Shown piece by piece: positions 1 through 8,220 of a stretch of 64,000 nucleotides of DNA (its first letter is position 1; the number at the start of each line of letters is the position of its first letter). A model generated the notes under the pieces. The model worked only from the letters and a program-made list of their open reading frames with translations, was not told the origin of the DNA and did no database searches. The DNA is taken from positions 1 through 64,000 of the forward strand of contig CALRTC020000002.1 in assembly GCA_943371025.1 (NCBI GenBank), read 5' to 3'. The DNA is from Niveispirillum sp943371025. GTDB lineage: Bacteria; Pseudomonadota; Alphaproteobacteria; Azospirillales; Azospirillaceae. Made by a program: the position numbers and the translations under genes.

Positions 1-179
1 AGGAGGCCGGCAACATCTTCGATCCGAAGCTGGCCCAGAAGCTGTACCAGGAAGTCTACAGCGCCGGCGGGTCGAAGGACCCGATGGACGCCTATGTCGC
101 CTTCCGCGGCCGCGCGCCCAAGGTGGATGCGCTGCTGCGCAACCGTGGCCTGCTGGGGGTTGGTTCGCGGGTGAACTGA
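1..179 (+). CDS. M3-family oligopeptidase / peptidyl-dipeptidase, C-terminal end (partial)
   Basis: Only the last 58 codons are present, read from base 3 to TGA at 177-179. The tail FRGRAPKVDALLRNRGL matches the conserved C-terminus of M3 zinc peptidases (thimet oligopeptidase, OpdA, Dcp), where the glycine-arginine and 'DALL..RGL' segment closes the substrate bowl. The HEXXH zinc site would lie upstream of the window. The family cleaves short peptides in cytoplasm or periplasm. OpdA and Dcp cannot be told apart from this fragment. The gene ends just before a strong terminator. Confidence 0.75.
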   Translation, partial: EAGNIFDPKLAQKLYQEVYSAGGSKDPMDAYVAFRGRAPKVDALLRNRGLLGVGSRVN

Positions 180-203
180 TCGACGGCTTGGAGCGGATAT
201 GAC

Positions 204-237
204 AAGGGCCGGCGGAGCGATCCGCCGGCCCTTCTTT
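204..237 (+). terminator. Rho-independent terminator after the M3 peptidase
   Basis: A perfect 13-bp stem (AAGGGCCGGCGGA, loop GCGA, complementary arm) runs from 204 to 233 and is followed by TTCTTT. It lies 25 bp after the peptidase stop and before the convergent aminopeptidase gene. Confidence 0.85.
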
Positions 238-294
238 GCCATCCTGCTTTCCCCTGCTCCTCGTCACCGGGATCACGGGGGAAAGCAAACCCCC

Positions 295-2322
295 TTACAC
301 CGCTGCCGTCGCCTGTTCCAGCCAGGCCAGATCGGCACCCGTCACCAGCGGCGACAGTTCGGCCCGCACGCGGGCGTGGTAGGCGTTAAGCCAAGCCAGT
401 TCTTCGCCCGTCATCAGGGACGTGTCCAGCATGCGCGTGTCGATGGGGCAGAGCGTCAGCGTCTCGAAGCCCAGCATGGGACGCTCGGCGCCCGGAATGG
501 CGACAGGCACGACCAGTTCCAGATTCTCCATCCGCAAGCCATAGGCGCCGGCCAGGTAATAGCCGGGCTCGTTGGAGAAGATCATGCCGGGCAGGATGGT
601 AACGCTGTTCAGCTGCTTGCCGATGCGCTGCGGCCCTTCATGCACTGACAGGTAGCTGCCGATGCCGTGGCCCGTGCCATGGTCGTAATCCAGACCGTTG
701 GCCCACAGGAACTGCCGGGCCAGCGTGTCCAGCTGGCTGCCGGCCGTGCCGGCGGGGAAGCGGGCGCGGTTCAGCGCGATATGGCCCTTCAGCACCAGGG
801 TGAAGTGACGCCGGGCATTGGCGCCGACATCGCCCACGGCCAGGGTGCGGGTGATGTCAGTGGTGCCGTCCAGATATTGCCCACCGCTATCCAGCAGGAA
901 GACGCTGTTCTGCTCCACCCGGCGGTTGGTGGCCGCGTTGGCGCGGTAATGCACGATGGCGCCATTGGGGCCGGCCCCGCTGATCGTGTCGAAGCTGGGG
1001 CCGCGGAAATCGGCCCCGCCGCGGCGGCACTGCAGCAGCGTGTCCACCACGGTCAGTTCGTCCAGATGGCCCTTCGGCGCCTCCGCGTCGAACCAGCGCA
1101 GGAAGCGGACCAGGGCCACGCCGTCGCGGCGGTGGGCGGCCTTGGCCCCGTCGATTTCCACCGGGTTCTTCACGGCCTTGGGCAGGACGCAGGGGTCGCC
1201 GCCCGGATCGACCTTGGCCCCCGCCTTAGTCAGCCGGTCCACGACCCACAGCGCGGCCGTGGCCCCGTCCAGCCGCACCTTGGCACCCGACGCCCCCAGC
1301 GTGTCCAGGGCGGCGGCCAGCTCCTCGGGTGCCCGGATCGAGACCTGATTGCCCAGATGTTCCTCCAGCCCCGGGGCCAGCTTGCGCCGGTCCACGAACC
1401 AGTCGACCTGACCGTCGGCATTGATGGTGGCAAAAGACAGGGGCAGCGGCGTGCAGGGCACATCGGCCCCGCGCACATTCAACAGCCAGGCGATGCTGTC
1501 CGGCTGGGTCAGCACGGCGGCATCGGCCTTCAGCCCCGTCAGCGCCTGGGCGATATCCCCGCGCTTTTCCGTGGCGGACCGGCCGGCGACGGAAACGGGC
1601 TGGATATTGACCACGCCCAGCGGGGCCGGCGGCTGGTCCGTCCACACGGCGTCGATGGGGCTGCCCTCGGTCGCGACCAGTTCGATCCCGGCCGGGGTCA
1701 GGCTGGCGCGCATCTTGTCGGCCCAGGCACCCGTATGCATCCAGGGATCAAAGCCCAGCTTTGCCCCTGCCGGCAGGTTGGCCGCCGCCCAGTCGCCGTG
1801 GAATTCCTCGATCAGATGGTGATAGCTGAACAGGGCGGGAGAAACCTCCTGCCGCACCTGGATGGTGTAGCGGCCATCGGCGAAGACGGCGGCCTTGTCC
1901 GCCAGCACGACCACGGCCCCGGCCGACGCGGTGAAGCCGCTGATCCAGGCCAGGCGCGACCCGCGCAGCGGCACATATTCACCCTGATATTCATCGGCGC
2001 GCGGCACCACGAACCCGTCCAGGCCCCGGCGCTTCAGTTCGGCGCGCAGGGCCGCCAGCCGGGCGGCATGGTCGCCCCTGGCAGGGTCGGCGGGCCGGTC
2101 GATGGTGGCGCGAAGGGCCAGCAGCTGCTCGCTCAACGTCTCGCTGCGGCGGGCGGAGACCAGATCCAGCCAGGCATCGGGCAATTCCCCGTCGGGCGCG
2201 GCATTGACGCCGGCAATCAGGTCACGGATGGCGGCGACGGACCGGTCGATCCCGTCGGCATGCAGCAGATCGGCCAGGACGGCATCGCCCTGATAGGCAG
2301 CGGTATTGGTGCTGACAGACAC
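295..2322 (-). CDS. Xaa-Pro aminopeptidase (M24B, aminopeptidase P)
   Basis: A 675-residue cytoplasmic metallopeptidase that removes an N-terminal residue before proline. It has the long form's two N-terminal creatinase-like domains (about 1-380) and a C-terminal pita-bread catalytic domain. The five metal ligands are visible: D478 (LLDSGG), D489 (DGTTDIT), H552 (HGTGHGIG), E585 (SNEPGYY) and E599 (RMENLEL). H561 (VHEG) is the usual second active-site histidine. The start is GTG at 2322, supported by GCGGGAG about 7 bases upstream; no ATG is better placed. It converges on the M3 peptidase, so two peptide-degrading enzymes are neighbours but not co-transcribed. Long forms resemble eukaryotic XPNPEP1 more than E. 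coli PepP. Confidence 0.93.
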   Translation of the reverse strand: MSVSTNTAAYQGDAVLADLLHADGIDRSVAAIRDLIAGVNAAPDGELPDAWLDLVSARRSETLSEQLLALRATIDRPADPARGDHAARLAALRAELKRRGLDGFVVPRADEYQGEYVPLRGSRLAWISGFTASAGAVVVLADKAAVFADGRYTIQVRQEVSPALFSYHHLIEEFHGDWAAANLPAGAKLGFDPWMHTGAWADKMRASLTPAGIELVATEGSPIDAVWTDQPPAPLGVVNIQPVSVAGRSATEKRGDIAQALTGLKADAAVLTQPDSIAWLLNVRGADVPCTPLPLSFATINADGQVDWFVDRRKLAPGLEEHLGNQVSIRAPEELAAALDTLGASGAKVRLDGATAALWVVDRLTKAGAKVDPGGDPCVLPKAVKNPVEIDGAKAAHRRDGVALVRFLRWFDAEAPKGHLDELTVVDTLLQCRRGGADFRGPSFDTISGAGPNGAIVHYRANAATNRRVEQNSVFLLDSGGQYLDGTTDITRTLAVGDVGANARRHFTLVLKGHIALNRARFPAGTAGSQLDTLARQFLWANGLDYDHGTGHGIGSYLSVHEGPQRIGKQLNSVTILPGMIFSNEPGYYLAGAYGLRMENLELVVPVAIPGAERPMLGFETLTLCPIDTRMLDTSLMTGEELAWLNAYHARVRAELSPLVTGADLAWLEQATAAV

Positions 2323-2517
2323 TTTATGGCTCCCGCGAGCTTTATTGGTGCCGCCACGCTAGTGCGCCGGACGCAGGCGCGCAAGGGGGGGGGAGGGGTG
2401 GTGCGGCATCTACCATCGCTGCGGCAGAGCCTTGTGCATTCTGTATCGTCTGGCCGCCACTACGCAATCATGGGCGTCAATGACGGCTCGTTACGTGCCG
2501 TCTTAGGCGTTCTCACT

Positions 2518-2636
2518 GTCATCCCGGCGAAAGCCGGGACCCAGGGGCCAAGCGCCCGACCTGTCGGCAGCGTCGATCGATGCAGTGTCGACCGTCACCC
2601 CTGTGGCCCCTGGGTCCCGGCTTTCGCCGGGATGAC
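2518..2636. repeat. Long inverted repeat, family A copy 1 (double hairpin)
   Basis: Two perfect 33-bp arms (2518-2550 and 2604-2636) face each other across 53 bp. Each arm is itself a hairpin, CCCGGC-GAAA-GCCGGG, with a GNRA-type tetraloop, followed by CCAGGGGCCA. It sits between the convergent-facing ends of pepP's promoter side and ynfA. Related copies are at 6511, 8015, 50396, 52071 and 53309. Seen directly; function unknown (REP/BIME-like). Confidence 0.9.
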
Positions 2637-2657
2637 GATAAAATTCAGCAGTGCCCT

Positions 2658-2990
2658 TTAAGCACCCCGCGGCCCCCACAGGATCAGTGCCGCCCCCATC
2701 AAGCATAGCGCCGCCCCGCCCAGGTCCCAGCGGTCGGGCATCTTGCCTTCCACCAGCCATAGCCAGCAGAGCGAGGCGGCGATGTAGATGCCGCCATAGG
2801 CCGCATAGGCGCGGCCGGCAGCATCCGCGGGCACGCGGGTCAGCAGGGCGGCGAACAGGATCAGGCTGAACATACCGGGCAGCAGCCAGAGGGGCGAGCG
2901 GCCGTCGCGGGCCCAGGCCCAGAAGGCAAAGCAACCGGCGATTTCCGCCAGGGCGGCCAGGACATAGAGCAGCAGCGTCCCGGCCGCCAT
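2658..2990 (-). CDS. ynfA: YnfA / UPF0060 family small membrane protein
   Basis: A 110-residue inner-membrane protein with four predicted hydrophobic helices (about 5-22, 30-50, 62-80, 88-106). The pattern AEIAGCFAFWAW near the N-terminus and AYGGIYI in helix three are characteristic of the YnfA/UPF0060 family, which is structurally related to small multidrug-resistance pumps. Its cellular role is not firmly known. The ATG at 2990 lies 7 bp after the stop of prmA on the same strand, so the two are probably co-transcribed; there is no evident functional link. Confidence 0.9.
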   Translation of the reverse strand: MAAGTLLLYVLAALAEIAGCFAFWAWARDGRSPLWLLPGMFSLILFAALLTRVPADAAGRAYAAYGGIYIAASLCWLWLVEGKMPDRWDLGGAALCLMGAALILWGPRGA

Positions 2991-2997
2991 GGGCCGG

Positions 2998-3873
2998 TCA
3001 GCCCTTCAGCACCAGGGTCGACCAGTCGCCCAGCCGGTAACGCTTGACCAGGCGCAGGCCCTGGGCGCGGTGGGCGTTGATGACCAGCGGTTCCTGATGG
3101 TGCAGCAGGCCGGACAGGATGGCCGTGCCGCCGGGTGCCAGATATTTGCGCAGATCCGGGGACATCCGGGCCAGCGGACGGGCCAGAATGTTGGCGACGA
3201 TCAGGTCGAACTTGCCATGTTTGCGCACGGCCTCGGCCGCGTAGCCATTGGCGGCGTACAGCTTCACCAGCTTGTGCACGCGGTTCAGCTTGGCATTTTC
3301 CGTCGCGATCTCGATCGACAATTCATCGATATCGACGCCGATCACGGGCTTGTGCGCCAGCTTGGCGATGGCAAAGGCCAGGATGCCCGACCCGCAGCCC
3401 ATGTCCAGCGCGTCGCGGAAGCCGCCGCGGCCGCGCGCCGTCAGTTCGGAAATGGCGCGCAGGCAGCCCTGGGTCGTCGCATGTTCGCCTGAGCCGAAGG
3501 CCATGGCGGCTTCGATCTGCAGGCCCAGCTTGCCCTTGGGCACCGGCTTCTTGTGGTGGCTGCCATGGATGAAGAAGCGGCCGGCCGTGATGGGCGGGAA
3601 GGACAGGTAGGTCTGGGTCACCCAGTCGATGGGGGCCAGCGGTTCCTTGGTCAGTTCCGGTTCGGCAATGCCATGGGCGGCGGCCAGCACGGCCAGCTTC
3701 AGCCCGATGCGGCTGATGTCCGGCTCGTTATAGGAGGTGCATTCGATCAGCCATTGGCCGCCCTCCTGCAACTCGAAGGTCGAAACGGCATCGACATGGG
3801 GTTCCACCATATCGGCGAAAACGGGAACCAGCGCCTCCGGCACCTCGAACGCGACACGCCACATCGGCTGCAT
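2998..3873 (-). CDS. prmA: Ribosomal protein L11 methyltransferase PrmA
   Basis: A 291-residue SAM-dependent enzyme that trimethylates lysines and the N-terminus of ribosomal protein L11. Motif I is DMGCGSGILAFA, motif II the acidic GVDIDELSIE, and the NPPY-like catalytic motif appears as VANILARPL, typical of PrmA. The N-terminal substrate-recognition domain occupies about 1-110. Start ATG 3873 is preceded by GGAGAGGG. It is followed after 7 bp by ynfA. Length matches the usual 290-300 residues. Confidence 0.93.
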   Translation of the reverse strand: MQPMWRVAFEVPEALVPVFADMVEPHVDAVSTFELQEGGQWLIECTSYNEPDISRIGLKLAVLAAAHGIAEPELTKEPLAPIDWVTQTYLSFPPITAGRFFIHGSHHKKPVPKGKLGLQIEAAMAFGSGEHATTQGCLRAISELTARGRGGFRDALDMGCGSGILAFAIAKLAHKPVIGVDIDELSIEIATENAKLNRVHKLVKLYAANGYAAEAVRKHGKFDLIVANILARPLARMSPDLRKYLAPGGTAILSGLLHHQEPLVINAHRAQGLRLVKRYRLGDWSTLVLKG

Positions 3874-4170
3874 GAACCCTCTCCACCTGATCCGGAACGG
3901 AATGACTGCAACATCGGATGGGCTGTTCTATCCGCATCACCCCCTTGCCGACAATGGGGGCTTGTGACAAGGCCGTCCCTCTAAAATGGCGATCCGTCAG
4001 CGACTTACCTTCCGTAAGGGAAGGCGTGCGTGGGTGTTTCCTGTTACGCAACTGCTCAACATAACCATCATCTTTCTGGCGTTAACATGTCAAATCACTG
4101 AAATGGAACAATGATATCCGCCCTTTTGTGCGCCGCAACATCCATGACGGCGACCAAAGGGATGCCCATA
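3874..4170. promoter_or_regulatory. Divergent intergenic region, prmA / TonB receptor
   Basis: About 300 bp without a supported gene. The half nearest the receptor (about 4020-4110) is clearly poorer in GC than its surroundings, as expected of a promoter. Small stems are present (CCCCC...GGGGG near 3949-3963; CCTTCC...GGAAGG near 4008-4024). No Fur box, B12 or TPP riboswitch motif was recognised. Confidence 0.4.
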
Positions 4171-6438
4171 ATGAATCATCATCGTCTTGTGCTGGGGACG
4201 GCGCTTGCCACCCTGTTCGCCTTCTCCCCCGCCGTCGCGCAGACCGCGACCCAGGTGGCCGACGCCTCTGCCACGACGGATATGCTGGAAGAGATCGTTG
4301 TTTATGGCCGCGGCCAGACCCGCCAGGTACAGGGCGTCACCGCCGCCGCCATCGCCATCGAGGCGCCGGGCAGCAGCCCGCTGAAGGCCATCGAGAACCT
4401 GCCGGGCGTCAGCTTCCAGTCGGCGGACCCGTTCGGCGCCTATGAATGGTCGACCCGCCTGACCATCCGCGGCTTCAACCAGAACCAGCTGGGCTTCACC
4501 CTGGACGGCGTGCCGCTGGGCGACATGTCCTATGGCAACCATAACGGCCTGCATATCAGCCGCGCCATCAGCTCCGAGAATATCGATCTGGTGACCGTGG
4601 CCCAGGGTGCCGGCGGCCTGTCCACCGCGTCGTCGTCCAACCTGGGCGGCACGGTGCAGTTCACGTCGCGCAACCCGTCGGACAAGGCCGGCGCCTATGT
4701 CGCCGGCACGTTCGGCAGCGAGAAGACCGGCCGCGGCTTCGTGCGGCTGGAAACGGGCGAGCTGGAGACGGGCACCAAGGCCTATCTCAGCTATACCCGC
4801 CAGAATGCCGACAAGTGGAAGGGCGACGGCACCCAGCGCCAGGACCAGCTGAACTTCAAGGTCGTGCAGGATGTCGGCGAAGGTCAGGTCAGCGCCTGGC
4901 TGAACTGGTCCGACCGCGCCGAAAACGACTATCAGGACCTGTCGCTGGCGATGATCAACCGCCTGGGCTATGACTGGGACAATTTCGCCAAGAACTGGGC
5001 CCTGGCCGTCAAGGTCGGCGACATTTACAACGGCAACGTCAAGGGCCCGTACCCCGCCCCGGTCCAGACCGTGGACGATGCCTATTATGACGCCGCCGGC
5101 CTGCGCAAGGACACGATCGGCGCCGTCAACTTCACCTATCCCATCACCGACGCGGTGAAGGTGGACGTCACCGGCTATGGCCACAAGAATGACGGCCAGG
5201 GCCTGTGGTACACGCCCTATGTGGTGACGCCGGGCGGCGCGCCGATGTCGGTGCGCACCACCGAATATGCCATCGAGCGCTTTGGCGGCATCGGCCAGCT
5301 GACGGCGGAAGTGGGCGACCACACGATCAGCGGCGGCGTCTGGTTCGAACAGAATGATTTCAACCAGGCGCGCCGTTTCTATGCCCTGACCAGCCGCGAC
5401 TACAACACCCGCTCCTCCACCAAGTTCCAGAGCGGGCCGATGGCCACGCAGTGGGAATATAGCTTCGACACCGACACGACCCAGTTCAACCTGGCCGACA
5501 GCTGGAAGGCCACGGACGAGTTGACCGTGACGGCCGGCTTCAAGTCGCTGAAGGTGGAAAACACGGGCACGACCATCGTCGGTCCCGTCAAGAACGGCAC
5601 CATCCAGGCCAAGGACAATTTCCTGCCCCAGGCCGGTTTCGTCTATGAACTGAGCGACGAGTACCAGTTCTTCGGCTCCTATGCCGAAAACATGCGCGCC
5701 TTTGAAAGCTCCGGCACGGGTGGCCCCTTCTCCACCACCAAGGAAGGGTTCGACGCCATCAAGAACAAGCTGAAGCCCGAAACCAGCCGTACCTTCGAGC
5801 TGGGCTGGCGCTTCAATGTCGGCATGGTCCAGGGTGTCGTCGCCGGCTATGACGTGAAGTTCGACAACCGCCTGCTGGGCGTGTCGCTGGGCTCCGGCAT
5901 CCAGGGCAACCCGTCGGCCCTGCAGAATGTCGGCTCCGTCTCGCTGCGCGGTCTGGAAGCGGCCGCCACGGTGCAGATCACCGACGATTTCTCCGTCTTC
6001 GGTTCCTACACCTACTCCGACAGCCAGTATGACGACAATGTCCTGGACAGCACGGGCAAGGTCATCGCCGCCATCGACGGCAAGACCGTCGTCAACTCGC
6101 CCAAGAACCTGCTGAAGGGCGAGGTGAAGTATGACGACAAGAACCTGTTCGCGTCGCTGTCCGCTGCCTATACCGGCAAGCGCTACTACACCTATCTGAA
6201 CGACAGCCCCGTCGACAGCTACACGCTGGTCGATTTCTCCATGGGCTATCGTTTCGAAGGCAATGCCTGGCTGGAAGGCACGGAGCTGCAGGCCAACATC
6301 ACCAACCTGTTCGACAAGAAGTATGTGTCGACCATCGGTTCCAACGGCTTCAGCAACAGCGACCCGACGGGCGAGTCCCAGACCCTGCTGGCCGGCGCGC
6401 CGCGACAGTTCTTCGTATCGCTGAAGAAGCAGTTCTGA
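4171..6438 (+). CDS. TonB-dependent outer-membrane receptor
   Basis: About 755 residues. A signal peptide (MNHHRLVLGTALATLFAFS, ending PAVAQ) is followed by a plug domain (about 35-170; IENLPGVSFQ, LTIRGFNQNQ, TLDGVPLGD, LGGTVQFTSR) and a 22-strand-type barrel ending in the aromatic-terminated RQFFVSLKKQF. It imports a bulky ligand with energy from TonB-ExbBD. The frame is open from 4111, but ATG 4171 has AAAGGGA nine bases upstream and begins the signal peptide exactly. The plug most resembles receptors of uncharacterised substrate in alphaproteobacteria. No transporter partner is adjacent; the phosphatase downstream is separated by terminators. Confidence 0.9.
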   Translation: MNHHRLVLGTALATLFAFSPAVAQTATQVADASATTDMLEEIVVYGRGQTRQVQGVTAAAIAIEAPGSSPLKAIENLPGVSFQSADPFGAYEWSTRLTIRGFNQNQLGFTLDGVPLGDMSYGNHNGLHISRAISSENIDLVTVAQGAGGLSTASSSNLGGTVQFTSRNPSDKAGAYVAGTFGSEKTGRGFVRLETGELETGTKAYLSYTRQNADKWKGDGTQRQDQLNFKVVQDVGEGQVSAWLNWSDRAENDYQDLSLAMINRLGYDWDNFAKNWALAVKVGDIYNGNVKGPYPAPVQTVDDAYYDAAGLRKDTIGAVNFTYPITDAVKVDVTGYGHKNDGQGLWYTPYVVTPGGAPMSVRTTEYAIERFGGIGQLTAEVGDHTISGGVWFEQNDFNQARRFYALTSRDYNTRSSTKFQSGPMATQWEYSFDTDTTQFNLADSWKATDELTVTAGFKSLKVENTGTTIVGPVKNGTIQAKDNFLPQAGFVYELSDEYQFFGSYAENMRAFESSGTGGPFSTTKEGFDAIKNKLKPETSRTFELGWRFNVGMVQGVVAGYDVKFDNRLLGVSLGSGIQGNPSALQNVGSVSLRGLEAAATVQITDDFSVFGSYTYSDSQYDDNVLDSTGKVIAAIDGKTVVNSPKNLLKGEVKYDDKNLFASLSAAYTGKRYYTYLNDSPVDSYTLVDFSMGYRFEGNAWLEGTELQANITNLFDKKYVSTIGSNGFSNSDPTGESQTLLAGAPRQFFVSLKKQF

Positions 6439-6510
6439 TCGGTGGGCGGCAGGCTCAGGTGAAGGCCGCTATTCCCTTGAAGGCGCTAAGCTGAGGATTT
6501 TGCACAATAT

Positions 6511-6603
6511 TGCTTTCCCCTTGATGAGCGGGGATCCAGGGGCCAAGGGCACCGAACTGTGGTTCATGTGGCCCCTGGACCCCCGCTCATCAAGGGGGAG
6601 GCA
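6511..6603. repeat. Long inverted repeat, family A copy 2
   Basis: Arms at 6511-6545 and 6569-6603 are nearly perfect complements and carry the family core GGATCCAGGGGCCA / TGGCCCCTGGACCC. The inner tip differs from other copies (TTGATGAGC instead of CGCGAAAGC), so the individual hairpin is weaker here while the outer pairing is kept. Confidence 0.88.
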
Positions 6604-6704
6604 GGAAAGTGCTGAAGACTGAGATGCTGCTCACGCGCCTTGCTTGGGGGATCCCGGTACCGGTTCGTTTCGGTTCCATCTGAACCTGACGCTTTTTGCT
6701 GCTT

Positions 6705-6742
6705 CCGGGGCCGGCTCGCCAGCCCCGGCTTCGTCTTCTCTT
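6705..6742 (+). terminator. Rho-independent terminator after TonB receptor
   Basis: Stem CCGGGGC ... GCCCCGG (6705-6711 / 6722-6728) with an inner GGC/GCC extension, followed by a pyrimidine-rich TTCGTCTTCTCTTT. First of two terminators in tandem. Confidence 0.7.
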
Positions 6743-6765
6743 TACCCCTTCATCATCGCCTTGAT

Positions 6766-6803
6766 ACGGGGCGGGCCTGGCCCGTCCCGTCTTTTCTTTT
6801 TAT
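6766..6803 (+). terminator. Second, stronger terminator just upstream of phosphatase start
   Basis: An 11-bp stem ACGGGGCGGGC / GCCCGTCCCGT (one G-T pair) with loop CTG, followed by CTTTTCTTTTTAT. It ends 18 bp before the ATG of the PhoD-like gene, so a promoter for that gene must lie between or the hairpin acts as a leader attenuator. Confidence 0.8.
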
Positions 6804-6821
6804 AGACAGGATGATGCCGTC

Positions 6822-7934
6822 ATGACCCGTTCCCTGCTTGACCGCCGCATGCTGCTGACCGGCATGGCGGCCGCCCCCCTGGTTGCCAGCGCCGCCCAGG
6901 CCCAATCCGTCCGCCGCCTGCCAGCCGACAAGGCGCTTGCCCGCATCGCCTTTGGTTCCTGCGCGCATCAGAGCAAGGAACAGCCGATCTGGGACGCCAT
7001 CCTGGCGGCCAAGCCCGATCTGCTAATCCTGTTGGGCGACAATGTCTATCTGGACACGCGCAATGTCGACGACATGAAGGCCAAATACGCCCTGCTGGCG
7101 GCCAAGCCGAATTTCCAGAAGGTGCGGAATGAGATCCCCATCGTCGCCATCTGGGACGATCATGATTTCGGGGAGAATGACGCCGGCGGCGACTATCCGA
7201 TGAAGGCGGAAAGCCGCAAGCTGTTCTGCGATTTCTGGGGAGAGGCCGCCGACAGCATCCGCCGCAGCCGCGCCGACGGCATCTATACCGAATACCAGTT
7301 CGGGCCCAAGGGCCAGCGCTTGCAGATCATCCTGCCCGACCTGCGCTGGAACCGCACGGCGCTGCAGACCATCGACATGGGCGGCAAGGATTACGAGACC
7401 TGGGCCAAGGCCCGCCATGCCGCCGGCCAGACCGTCCCCGGCCCCTATGAACGCCTGCCCGAAGATGCGGCGACGCAACTGGGGGAGACGCAATGGCGCT
7501 GGCTGGAGGACCGGCTGGCCCAGCCGGCGGACCTGCGCATCCTGGCGTCCAGCCTGCAGGTCGTGTCGGACTTTCCGGGCTGGGAGGCCTGGATCAATTT
7601 CGTCCATGATCATGAACGGCTGATCGACGCTATCCGCCGCAAGAAGGCCCATGGCCTGTTCTGCATTTCCGGCGACACGCATTATGCCGAAATTTCCCGC
7701 CTGGACCTGAATGTTCCCTATCCGTTGTGGGACTTCACCTCGTCGGGCCTGACAGAGGTGTGGCCCGTACTGCCGCCCAACGCCCGCCGTGTAGGCGAGG
7801 CGTACCGGGCGCAGAATTTCGGCCTGATCGACATTGACTGGAAGGCGAAGTCTGTCGATGTGAGCATCCGCGACGTGGCGGGGGCGGAACAGCTGCGCCA
7901 GGGGTTGAAGTTCGCGGATCTGCGGGTGGGGTGA
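6822..7934 (+). CDS. PhoD-like phosphatase / alkaline phosphatase D family, Tat-exported
   Basis: A 370-residue periplasmic metallophosphoesterase. The N-terminus DRRMLLTGMAAAPLVA with AAQAQ is a twin-arginine signal. Metal-site motifs in order: FGSCAHQ (about 46), LGDNVYLD (about 72), WDDHDFGENDAGG (about 112) and SGDTHYAE (about 282), as in PhoD-like proteins that use Ca/Fe to hydrolyse phosphomono- or diesters. Start ATG 6822 follows AGACAGG; the nearer ATG pair at 6811/6814 runs into a stop. It lacks the N-terminal PhoD_N domain, so it belongs to the shorter PhoD-like class. Confidence 0.85.
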   Translation: MTRSLLDRRMLLTGMAAAPLVASAAQAQSVRRLPADKALARIAFGSCAHQSKEQPIWDAILAAKPDLLILLGDNVYLDTRNVDDMKAKYALLAAKPNFQKVRNEIPIVAIWDDHDFGENDAGGDYPMKAESRKLFCDFWGEAADSIRRSRADGIYTEYQFGPKGQRLQIILPDLRWNRTALQTIDMGGKDYETWAKARHAAGQTVPGPYERLPEDAATQLGETQWRWLEDRLAQPADLRILASSLQVVSDFPGWEAWINFVHDHERLIDAIRRKKAHGLFCISGDTHYAEISRLDLNVPYPLWDFTSSGLTEVWPVLPPNARRVGEAYRAQNFGLIDIDWKAKSVDVSIRDVAGAEQLRQGLKFADLRVG

Positions 7935-8014
7935 GGGGGCGTTGCTCTCTCCTGTCCCTGCTTTCTGCCTCCCGTTTTCCTTTAGGGGCGCTGACTTAGT
8001 CTATTGCCCCTCCT

Positions 8015-8106
8015 TGCCTCCCCCGCGAACGCGGGGGTCCAGGGGCCAAGGGCACTGACATGTGGTTCCTGGTGGCCCCTGGATCCCCGCGTTCGCGGGG
8101 AAGGCA
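8015..8106. repeat. Long inverted repeat, family A copy 3
   Basis: Arms 8015-8048 and 8073-8106. Each arm contains CCCCCGC-GAAC-GCGGGGG (or the four-base-pair-shorter partner) plus TCCAGGGGCCA. It lies between the phosphatase stop and the end of the minus-strand TonB receptor, where it could also help stop convergent transcription. Confidence 0.9.
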
Positions 8107-8220
8107 CCCTATTCCAAGGGACGAAGTCAGCGCCTCTGCGTGACGGCGGGGGAGCCTCGCGTGGTGCCCAGGGCTGAACGATGTGCTTCGCCCCCGCTCA
8201 CCCTACGGGCACGCCCCCCC

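Noticed and set aside
3874..4170. Possible cobalamin riboswitch or Fur box upstream of the first TonB receptor
   Set aside because: No B12-box-like conserved core and no 19-bp GATAAT-type symmetry could be seen.
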